Positions 1 through 5,349 of a stretch of 8,078 nt of DNA are shown piece by piece (position 1 is the first letter of the stretch; each line of letters starts with the position of its first letter). A program made the translations under genes and the position numbers. The notes beneath the pieces were generated by a model. It had not been told where the DNA came from. It worked only from the letters and a program-made list of their open reading frames with translations, and did no database searches. This DNA comes from an uncultured Opitutaceae bacterium (GTDB lineage: Bacteria > Verrucomicrobiota > Verrucomicrobiia > Opitutales > Opitutaceae): positions 1-8,078 of the forward strand of contig CALFNJ010000457.1 in the NCBI GenBank assembly GCA_937902865.1. Reading direction: 5' to 3'.

Positions 1-66
1 GTGTCGCTTGGGACGACCGTCCGTGTCGCCAACCGGGAACCCGGTCGTCCCAAGGGACGCCCCTAC
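1..66 (-). repeat. REPIN-like inverted pair of GTAG-footed repeats
   Basis: On the minus strand, GTAG (66-63) is followed at once by a hairpin. Bases 54-62 pair with 43-51, nine positions with one mismatch (T45 against C60), around a two-base loop at 52-53. A second, shortened copy lies on the + strand: bases 7-19 are the exact reverse complement of 42-54, so the whole block folds as a 13-bp inverted repeat around a 22-base spacer. A related element in the opposite orientation sits at 760-783; 20 of 22 bases agree between 760-781 and the reverse complement of 45-66. The architecture matches REP doublets (REPINs). No REP transposase gene is visible in the window. The open frame over this stretch (1-183) has no credible protein. 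Confidence 0.7.
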
Positions 67-110
67 ACGGGCTCTCGTGTTGGACGGTTCGATTCCATCT
101 CCATGATTTT

Positions 111-160
111 CCTCCGCGCTTCTGCGCCTCTGCGCGAAACGGATCGGGAAAGATCGGGAA
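111..160. repeat. Short tandem repeats in non-coding DNA
   Basis: Three degenerate 8-base units ending in GCG lie at 111-118, 119-126 and 127-134 (CCTCCGCG, CTTCTGCG, CCTCTGCG). They are followed by two adjacent 10-base units that differ at one base (141-150 and 151-160, consensus RGATCGGGAA). Neither run is in a gene. No role is evident; they resemble the low-complexity filler in the other gaps of this window. Confidence 0.6.
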
Positions 161-243
161 GCCGTTATCTTCGGCCGGGCTGAGTTAAACTCCTCAGGCA
201 ATTCGCGTGGCGTTTGCCACTGGGACACGCAGATTGGGGGCTC

Positions 244-741
244 ATGCCTGATTTGAAGGATCTTATGCTGCGAGCGCCCCGGTTGACTCTGTCCGTGGCG
301 GAGAGTCTGACCTGCGGACGCCTGCAGGCGCGGATCGGCGCGATTTCCGGAGCGTCCAATTTTTTCCTGGGTGGGATCACTGCCTATCGGCTCGACCAGA
401 AGGTGAAGCATCTGAAGGTCGACCGAAAGGAAGCCGAGGCGGTGAACGGCGTATCGGCCACCGTGGTCGAGCAGATGGCGCGCGGCGCCTGCCTGCTGTT
501 CGGAAGCGATCTCGCGCTGGCGACGACCGGCTATGCCGAGCCGTCCGCCGAATGGAATGTGGCGCAGCCCTTCGCCTGGTGGGGCCTGGCGCGCCGCCGC
601 GAGGACGGCAGTTTTGCGCTGCTCAGCCGCCGCGTCGAATTTCCCGGAGCTTCGCGCACGCTGGTGCAGGAGGAAGTCGCCGACGCCGCGCTGACGGCGC
701 TGCTGGAATCGCTGCACGGACTCAGGCAGGAAAAGAAATAG
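244..741 (+). CDS. Stand-alone CinA C-terminal-domain (PncC-like) protein
   Basis: A 165-residue protein that corresponds to only the CinA C-terminal domain; full CinA has an additional N-terminal MoCF-like domain, absent here. Active members of this family deamidate nicotinamide mononucleotide (NMN) to the acid form in the cytoplasm during NAD recycling. Landmarks are LSVAES ending at S21, which aligns with the family's A-E-S-x-T-G-G segment and its presumed nucleophile; F41-LGG-xTAY48 with K53 following as expected; and TTGYAEP at 94-100, where the family usually reads TGIAGP. The usual C-T-G-G after the serine is L22-T-C-G here, and the glycine-rich loop is altered, so activity is uncertain. 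ATG at 244 is preferred because a GGGGG run ends three bases before it and the domain starts nearby; an in-frame ATG at 214 would add ten residues of unlikely sequence. No signal peptide. It stands alone, 375 bases before the receptor gene. Confidence 0.82.
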   Translation: MPDLKDLMLRAPRLTLSVAESLTCGRLQARIGAISGASNFFLGGITAYRLDQKVKHLKVDRKEAEAVNGVSATVVEQMARGACLLFGSDLALATTGYAEPSAEWNVAQPFAWWGLARRREDGSFALLSRRVEFPGASRTLVQEEVADAALTALLESLHGLRQEKK

Positions 742-759
742 GAAGCAGGAAGGAAGAAT

Positions 760-783
760 GTAGGGGCGGCCCTTGGGACGCCC
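760..783 (+). repeat. GTAG-footed REP-like hairpin
   Basis: GTAG (760-763) is directly followed by a hairpin in which 764-772 pairs with 775-783, nine positions with one G-A mismatch (769/778) and a TT centre. It is the opposite-orientation relative of the element at 43-66. The mismatch falls at a different stem position in the two copies, which suggests that the fold is kept while the sequence drifts. It begins 18 bases after the CinA-like stop codon. No T-tract follows, so it is a poor intrinsic terminator. Confidence 0.7.
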
Positions 784-820
784 GGTTTGCGGACACCCGA
801 CCCGGCAAGCGATCCGGTTT

Positions 821-894
821 AATTCGAAAGCCAGGAAGCCAGGGAAAATCTTCTGAGCTCCGGTTTCACTTCTTGGCTTTCTGGCTTCCGAATT
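821..894. repeat. 74-nt imperfect palindrome, AAGCCAGGAAGCC family
   Basis: Arm 821-844 pairs with 871-894: 20 of 24 positions are Watson-Crick, one is an A-C mismatch (827/888) and three are G-T wobbles. The loop is about 26 bases (845-870). The arm core AAGCCAGGAAGCC is shared with the palindrome at 7028-7084 inside the phytase gene. The resemblance extends left of both arms (GATCCGGTT at 811-819, GATCCGTT at 7021-7028). The position is intergenic, between the CinA-like gene and the receptor gene. No following T-tract, so it is more likely a dispersed repeat than a terminator. Confidence 0.75.
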
Positions 895-921
895 AATTCT
901 CCGGGATCCGATGCCGGAAGG

Positions 922-980
922 CTCGATCTCGGACCAGCCTCGGTCTTACTCCCGTTAAAAAATCCGGATCTGAAAAATCC
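922..980. repeat. Degenerate half-copy of the palindrome at 4138-4209
   Basis: Bases 928-980 align with 4182-4230. Shared blocks are CTCGGA, then CCTCGGTCTT, then CTCC followed by a G-T pair and an A-run, then CGGATC and GAAAA. Only the right arm and its flank are recognisable, and the left arm is eroded or missing, so this copy does not form the long stem. With the elements at 760-783 and 821-894 it accounts for most of the gene-free stretch 742-1116. In the remainder (about 981-1116) no recognisable promoter is seen; a weak direct repeat at 1020-1037 is discussed as a finding. Confidence 0.55.
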
Positions 981-1116
981 TTCGCTTTGCGTGAAGAGAG
1001 TTCCGGCGGAAACAGGATCGTTACCGCTTCGTTAGGCAGATGCCGCCGGGCCGTAACATGATGCCCGCACGATGAGGCCGCATTGCCGCGCACCCGCGCT
1101 GGCTTTCGACCTCACC

Positions 1117-4008
1117 ATGAACGTACCTCCTGCCGTTGCTTCGTTTCGTTTTCTCCGCCGTCGCGCCCGCCTCGTCTTCGGTGTTCTTCTCGCCCACGCG
1201 CTGCTGACGCTCGCCGCGTCCGCGGCCACGCTCACCGGCCGGGTGCGCGATGCCAACACGAACGCCTATCTGCTCGGCGCGACCGTCACGATCCGCGAGC
1301 TCAACCGCCAGGCGGTGACCGACGCGGAAGGGCGCTACCTTTTCGCCGACCTGCCCGAGGGCAATTACACGCTCGTGGTCGACTACGTCGGCTACAAGCA
1401 GGCTCCTCATTCCGTCGCGCTCCGCCCGGGCACGCTGGGTGCGATGACCGAGGATCTGACCGTTGGCGACGAGGTCGTCTCGCTCGGCAGCTTCGTCGTC
1501 GAGGGCAACCGCGAGGGCCAAGCCCGCGCGCTGCAGGAAAAACGGACGGCGAACGCCATTCTCGACGTCGTCTCGGCGGACAGTGCGGGCAAGCTGCCCG
1601 ACGGCAACGCCGCCGAGGCGGTGCGCCGCCTGCCCGGTGTCTTCGCGGAAATCGACCAGAACGAAGGCCGCTTCATCGTCGTGCGCGGCATCGACTCGTC
1701 GCTGAACAATATCACGGTCAACGGCGTCAACACCGGCTCGCCCGACGGCGGCAGCCGCGCAACCGCGATGGACGCGGTGCCGGCCGACCTCATCAGCCGC
1801 ATCGAGGTGGTCAAGGCGGTCACGCCCGACATGGACGCGCAGGCGATCGGCGCCTCGGTCAACATCGTCACCCCGAGCGCCTTCGACCGCGCCGAGCCCT
1901 TCGCCTACGGCACGCTCGCGAGCGGCTACTACAACGGTCCCCGCGGTGAATTCAAAAAGAACAGCACCACGCCGTACAGCGGCAGCGCGATCTACGGCAC
2001 GACCTTCGGCGGCGGCAAGTGGGGCTTCGTCATCGGTGGCAGCTACAGCTACCGGCACTACATCTCGAACCGTCGCTCCGGCGGCAATCCGTGGTTCCCC
2101 GCCGCCCCGAGCGGCCCGGACTCGCTGATCATGTTCCCCGCGAACGAGTCGCTCTTCCACTACGACGTGCAGCGCTGGCGCCGCGGCTGGAACGCCCAGC
2201 TCGAGTTCCGCCCCGACGATCGCAACCAGTACTTCGTGCGTTTCTCCGACAACCGCTTCCAGGACGACGAAGGCCGCAACCTGAACAGCTTCGACTTTTT
2301 CCAGACCGCCTATCCCGCCAGCTACACGCCGACGAGCGCGCACTTCTCGACCGGCCGCTCCACCGTGGAATTCCGGCGCTATTTCCAGAAGCACATGCTC
2401 CTGAACTATTCCTTCGGCGGGAAACACGACCTCGGCGACGGCGCGACGCACCTCGATTACACGCTCGCGCTCGGCAAGGCGAACCTCGAGGTGCCGGACC
2501 GCGAGGACTGGGAATTCCGCTCCGCCTCGAACGCGTTTCCGAACGACATCGACACGAGCACGCTCTATTGGAAGGTCACGCCGTCCGCGAATTTCTACGA
2601 CGCCGCGAGCTATCCGTTCCGCCGCGTGCGCTTCCGCCAGGACTGGCAGGGCGAGGACACCAACACGGTCACGGTCAACCTGAAGCGCGACCGCCAGATC
2701 TTCGGCCGGGACGGCTTCTGGCAGATCGGCGCGAAGTACTACGGCCACGAGAAGCACTGGAACCGCGACAACACCGACTTCAACGCCGGCACCGGCGCGA
2801 ATCTCTTCAACCTTTCGCAGTTCGGCGTTTCCGAACCCGCGCCTACGATCTTCGGCGGCGATTTCCGGATGTCGCCGCAGATCAATCTGCCGGCGATCAA
2901 GGCGTTCTTCGCCGCGAATCCGAATTACTTCGTGCCCAATCCGTCGGGCTCGCTCTCCGATTCCTTCGTCAACGATCTCAAGATGAAGGAAGACATCACC
3001 GCGGGCTACGCGATGACGCAGACGAAGTTCGGCCCGGTGTCCGTCCTCGCCGGCGTCCGGGTGGAGAACTCCGACGGCAAGGTCACCCAGTCGGAGCTCC
3101 CCACCGCCGGCGCCACCGTGCTGCCGGTGAAGCTGAATCAGTTCTCCAAGAACTACACCAACGTCATGCCCGGCGTGCACCTGCGCTACTCGCCGCGGAA
3201 GAACCTCCAGTTCCGCGGTGCCTGGACCAACACGATCGGCCGTCCGAACTACGCCGACATGGCCGGCGCGAGCACGTTCGCCTACGTCGAGGTCAACCCG
3301 GGCTCCAACACCTACACCGGCAGCATCTCGTCGGGTAATCCCAACCTGAAGCCGTACGAGTCGAGCAACTTCGACCTCACCGCCGAGTACTATTTCGCGA
3401 GCTCCGGCATCCTCTCGGTCAGCGGCTTCTACAAGGACATCAAGAACCCGGTCTTCACGAACGCCTATACGCAGCGGTTCACCACTTACGAAGGCCTGAA
3501 CTTCGACTCGCTCAGCTACAGCCGCCCCGAGAACGCCAGCAGCGGCAAGATCTCCGGCGTGGAGTTCAACTACCAGCAGCAGCTGACGATGCTGCCGTCG
3601 TTCCTCAGCGGCTTCGGCTATTCGCTCAACCTGACGCTCTCGGATTCCGAGGAGCACCTGTTCACCCGGCCGAACGAGAAGATGCACTTCGCGAAACAGG
3701 CCGGCAAAATCTACAACGCTGCGATCTTCTACGAGAAGCACGGCATCCAGGCCCGCCTCGCGTACACGTACACCGGTTCGTTCATCAAGTCCTTCGGCAC
3801 CGACGTGAACAGCGACATGTACCAGTCACCGCGCAAGATCATCGACGCGAAGATCAGCTACCGCGTGAACAAGCACTTCACGATCTTCGCCGACGCGATC
3901 AACCTCGGTGAGGAGCCGCTGGACGAATTCACCGGCATCGAAAGCCAGAATGGCGCGACCGAGAGCTACTGGTGGACCGCCAACTTCGGCATCAACTGGA
4001 AGATGTAA
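1117..4008 (+). CDS. TonB-dependent outer-membrane receptor with N-terminal regulatory-like domain
   Basis: A 963-residue outer-membrane gated channel that takes up a bulky ligand with energy from TonB-ExbBD. From ATG 1117 it has a basic n-region (FRFLRRRAR) and hydrophobic core, with Sec cleavage predicted after ASA at residue 36. A carboxypeptidase-regulatory-like beta-sandwich spans about 38-115 (AVTDAEGRYLFADLPEGNYT pattern). A TonB-box-like VVSLGSFVVEG lies at 120-130. The plug covers about 140-257, with LPDGNAAEAVRRLPGV, RGIDSSLNNITVNGV and AIGASVNIVTPSAFD, typical of the Caulobacter/Xanthomonas-type receptors. The barrel follows, with NPNLKPYESSNFDLTAEYYF near 741-760 and terminal NFGINWKM. 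An in-frame ATG at 1072 would add 15 residues ahead of the signal peptide; neither start has a clear Shine-Dalgarno. No SusD-like partner follows. The ligand cannot be read from sequence; the downstream PhoD and phytase suggest organic phosphate or its products (inference). A long open frame on the opposite strand is a high-GC shadow. Confidence 0.93.
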   Translation: MNVPPAVASFRFLRRRARLVFGVLLAHALLTLAASAATLTGRVRDANTNAYLLGATVTIRELNRQAVTDAEGRYLFADLPEGNYTLVVDYVGYKQAPHSVALRPGTLGAMTEDLTVGDEVVSLGSFVVEGNREGQARALQEKRTANAILDVVSADSAGKLPDGNAAEAVRRLPGVFAEIDQNEGRFIVVRGIDSSLNNITVNGVNTGSPDGGSRATAMDAVPADLISRIEVVKAVTPDMDAQAIGASVNIVTPSAFDRAEPFAYGTLASGYYNGPRGEFKKNSTTPYSGSAIYGTTFGGGKWGFVIGGSYSYRHYISNRRSGGNPWFPAAPSGPDSLIMFPANESLFHYDVQRWRRGWNAQLEFRPDDRNQYFVRFSDNRFQDDEGRNLNSFDFFQTAYPASYTPTSAHFSTGRSTVEFRRYFQKHMLLNYSFGGKHDLGDGATHLDYTLALGKANLEVPDREDWEFRSASNAFPNDIDTSTLYWKVTPSANFYDAASYPFRRVRFRQDWQGEDTNTVTVNLKRDRQIFGRDGFWQIGAKYYGHEKHWNRDNTDFNAGTGANLFNLSQFGVSEPAPTIFGGDFRMSPQINLPAIKAFFAANPNYFVPNPSGSLSDSFVNDLKMKEDITAGYAMTQTKFGPVSVLAGVRVENSDGKVTQSELPTAGATVLPVKLNQFSKNYTNVMPGVHLRYSPRKNLQFRGAWTNTIGRPNYADMAGASTFAYVEVNPGSNTYTGSISSGNPNLKPYESSNFDLTAEYYFASSGILSVSGFYKDIKNPVFTNAYTQRFTTYEGLNFDSLSYSRPENASSGKISGVEFNYQQQLTMLPSFLSGFGYSLNLTLSDSEEHLFTRPNEKMHFAKQAGKIYNAAIFYEKHGIQARLAYTYTGSFIKSFGTDVNSDMYQSPRKIIDAKISYRVNKHFTIFADAINLGEEPLDEFTGIESQNGATESYWWTANFGINWKM

Positions 4009-4055
4009 GCCGGGGTATTCGCATCGCATGCGCGCGCTTTTCGCTGGCCCGAAGT

Positions 4056-4079
4056 GTAGCAGCCGCCGTGAGGCGGCTG
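4056..4079 (+). repeat. GTAG-footed REP-like hairpin with GTGA loop
   Basis: GTAG (4056-4059) is immediately followed by a perfect 8-bp stem, 4060-4067 (CAGCCGCC) with 4072-4079 (GGCGGCTG), closed by the GNRA-type tetraloop GTGA at 4068-4071. It lies 47 bases after the receptor stop codon. Stem sequence differs from the elements at 43-66, 760-783 and 6936-6961, but GTAG at the foot is the same. No T-tract follows. It could protect the receptor mRNA 3' end or weaken read-through (inference). Confidence 0.65.
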
Positions 4080-4137
4080 GGTTCGGGGCCGGCGGCGCGC
4101 GCGCCGCGATCTTCGAAATGATCCAGGAAATATTTTC

Positions 4138-4209
4138 ACAGGAGGAAGACCGAGGACGATCCGAGATCGGAGGATCGAGTCCTCGGATCGCCCTCGGTCT
4201 TCCTCCTGT
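4138..4209. repeat. Near-perfect 28-position palindrome between receptor and propeller genes
   Basis: Bases 4138-4165 pair with 4182-4209 at 27 of 28 positions (mismatch A4156/C4191), including an uninterrupted outer 18-bp arm. The loop is 16 bases (4166-4181). After one outer mismatch, TTTT at 4133-4136 faces AAAA at 4211-4214. On the + strand the T-run comes before the stem and an A-run after it, the opposite of an intrinsic terminator. The right arm and flank recur in eroded form at 928-980, so this is a dispersed element. An open frame runs through it from the receptor gene, but that part has no protein-like character. The rest of 4009-4273 shows only G+C-rich palindromic sequence around 4090-4110. 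Confidence 0.85.
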
Positions 4210-4273
4210 AAAAAGCGGATCGAAAATTCTGCCACCCGGATCGAGGTGGAACGCGTCCTCCGGGCGCGTTGGT

Positions 4274-5179
4274 TTGACGGCGTCGCTCTTCGCCGCCCGG
4301 AGGTCGGCGGCCACCTTCGGAATCGGCGGACGAGTGGCGCTCCTGCTTGCCTTCGGCCTCGCCGCATTCGCGCGGCTGCCCGCCGCGGAGCCCACTCCGC
4401 CTCCGGTTAAGCCCGCCTTCACCGCCCCCGGCCCGCAGGGCTGGCATTTCGAGGAGACCCGGCGCTTCCCTGCGGCGGAGGCGAAGCAGGGCGTTGTTTC
4501 CGACGGTGAATTTCTCTACGTGATCAGCGACCGCGCGATCGGCAAGTACCGCGCCGCCACCGGCGAGAAGGTGTCGGTTTGGGCGGATGCGGAAAACGGT
4601 CCGATCATTCATCTCAACGCCGGCATCATTCGCGACGGTAAGCTGTATTGCGCGCACTCGAATTATCCGACCGTGCCGATGCTGAGTTCGATCGAGGTCT
4701 GGGACACCGCGACGTTACGCCATGTCGCCAGCCATAGCCTGGGCCGCACGGACGGATCGCTCACCTGGGTCGATCGCCGCGACGACAGGTGGATCGCCTG
4801 CTTCGTGCATTACGGGAAAAAAGGCGGGGAGCCCGGGCGCGGACCCGAGTGGACGCAGCTCGTGGAATTCGACGACGACTGGCATCGCACCGGCGGCTGG
4901 GCGCTGCCGGCGGAGCTGATCGAGCGACTCAGCCCGCGCGGCTACAGCTGCTCCGGCGGCGCTTTCGGTCCGGGCGGCTGGCTCTTCGCGACCGGCCACG
5001 ACAACCCGGAGCTTTACGTGCTGGCGTTTCCCGAAGGCGGCACGGTCCTGCGCTGGAACGCGACGATCCCGATCACCGCGGAAGGCCAGGCCTTCGGCTG
5101 GGATCCGCGTCAGCCCGGAGTGATCTATTTCGTGCACCGGCCGGGCGAGGTGATCGTGGGGAAAGTAAGTAACAAGTAG
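4274..5179 (+). CDS. Secreted beta-propeller-like protein of unknown function
   Basis: About 301 residues, exported by Sec, predicted periplasmic or extracellular. The function is not known to me; similar proteins in Planctomycetota and Verrucomicrobiota genomes are often labelled 'cycloisomerase' without evidence. From TTG 4274 the n-region contains R9, R10 and R20, followed by VALLLAFGLAAFA and a likely cleavage after LPAA (residue 38). GTG 4334 is the alternative start, but it leaves no basic n-region. No in-frame ATG lies between the 4138-4209 palindrome and the mature domain, and no Shine-Dalgarno decides the start. The mature part has repeated short strands as in a propeller, and distinctive segments GPIIHLNAG (109-117), CAHSNYP (126-132), SSIEVWDTATLRH and TGHDNPELYVL (240-250). 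These H, N and D residues could form a ligand site (inference). No catalytic motif is recognised. The last codons and stop run into a tandem repeat (5170-5197). The gene lies between the receptor and phoD. Confidence 0.68.
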   Translation: MTASLFAARRSAATFGIGGRVALLLAFGLAAFARLPAAEPTPPPVKPAFTAPGPQGWHFEETRRFPAAEAKQGVVSDGEFLYVISDRAIGKYRAATGEKVSVWADAENGPIIHLNAGIIRDGKLYCAHSNYPTVPMLSSIEVWDTATLRHVASHSLGRTDGSLTWVDRRDDRWIACFVHYGKKGGEPGRGPEWTQLVEFDDDWHRTGGWALPAELIERLSPRGYSCSGGAFGPGGWLFATGHDNPELYVLAFPEGGTVLRWNATIPITAEGQAFGWDPRQPGVIYFVHRPGEVIVGKVSNK

Positions 5180-5197
5180 CAGGTAACAAGTAACAGG
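5170..5197. repeat. 14-nt tandem repeat overlapping the propeller stop codon
   Basis: Two adjacent 14-base units, 5170-5183 and 5184-5197 (TAACAAGTARCAGG), differ at one base. A partial unit (GTAAGT) precedes them. The stop codon of the propeller gene (5177-5179) is inside the first unit, so the final residues (about SNK) are encoded by repeat sequence. The native C-terminus may have been replaced or trimmed. Confidence 0.7.
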
Positions 5198-5247
5198 GCA
5201 CCGGGCAAAAATCCCAAACGCCAAGGGACAAAATTCAAAAAATGCGA

Positions 5248-5309
5248 GCCCGAGGCCGAGGAAGGAAGCTCGGGCAATAATCAAAAAAGAGACGGCGACC
5301 GCCGCCGTC
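5248..5309. other. Two small hairpins in the gap before phoD
   Basis: The first hairpin has 5248-5254 (GCCCGAG) pairing with 5269-5275 around a 14-base loop. The second has 5291-5297 (GACGGCG) pairing with 5303-5309 around five bases. Each has an A-run on its left side (5237-5242 and 5283-5288), so a T-tract follows the stem only on the minus strand, where no gene is supported. They are therefore not terminators for the + strand propeller gene. Apart from these and the flanking tandem repeats, 5180-5349 shows nothing recognisable. Confidence 0.4.
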
Positions 5310-5310
5310 C

Positions 5311-5344
5311 GAAATCGAAAATCGAGAATCCAAAATCCAAAATT
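5311..5344. repeat. Degenerate 7-nt tandem repeat just before the phoD start
   Basis: Five units in a row: GAAATC (5311-5316), GAAAATC (5317-5323), GAGAATC (5324-5330), CAAAATC (5331-5337) and CAAAATT (5338-5344). The consensus is SAAAATC. The array ends five bases before the ATG of phoD and occupies the place where a Shine-Dalgarno would be. It is A-rich in an otherwise high-GC window, so it could keep the translation start unstructured (inference). Confidence 0.65.
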
Positions 5345-5349
5345 TCCCC

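Noticed and set aside
1..183. 60-codon open frame at the window start
   Set aside because: It runs through the REPIN-like repeat and the 8-base tandem units; the translation has no protein-like features.
43..783. CinA-like gene as cargo of a small transposon with inverted ends (43-66 and 760-783)
   Set aside because: The flanking elements are GTAG-footed repeats with relatives elsewhere in the window (4056-4079, 6936-6961), and no transposase or target-site duplication is visible.
1021..3741. Long open frame (906 codons) on the minus strand
   Set aside because: It lies opposite the receptor gene and its translation is almost entirely V, A, R, E, G and D with no domain or signal. It is a high-GC antisense shadow.
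4133..4214. The long palindrome as a rho-independent terminator for the receptor gene
   Set aside because: On the + strand the T-run precedes the stem and an A-run follows it, the reverse of a terminator.
3908..4273. N-terminal extension of the propeller gene from ATG 3908, 4028 or 4118
   Set aside because: It would overlap the receptor gene or read through the 4138-4209 palindrome, and would bury the signal peptide more than 100 residues (about 70 from 4118) inside the protein.
5237..5309. Intrinsic terminators in the gap before phoD
   Set aside because: The stems have their T-tract only on the minus strand, where no gene ends.
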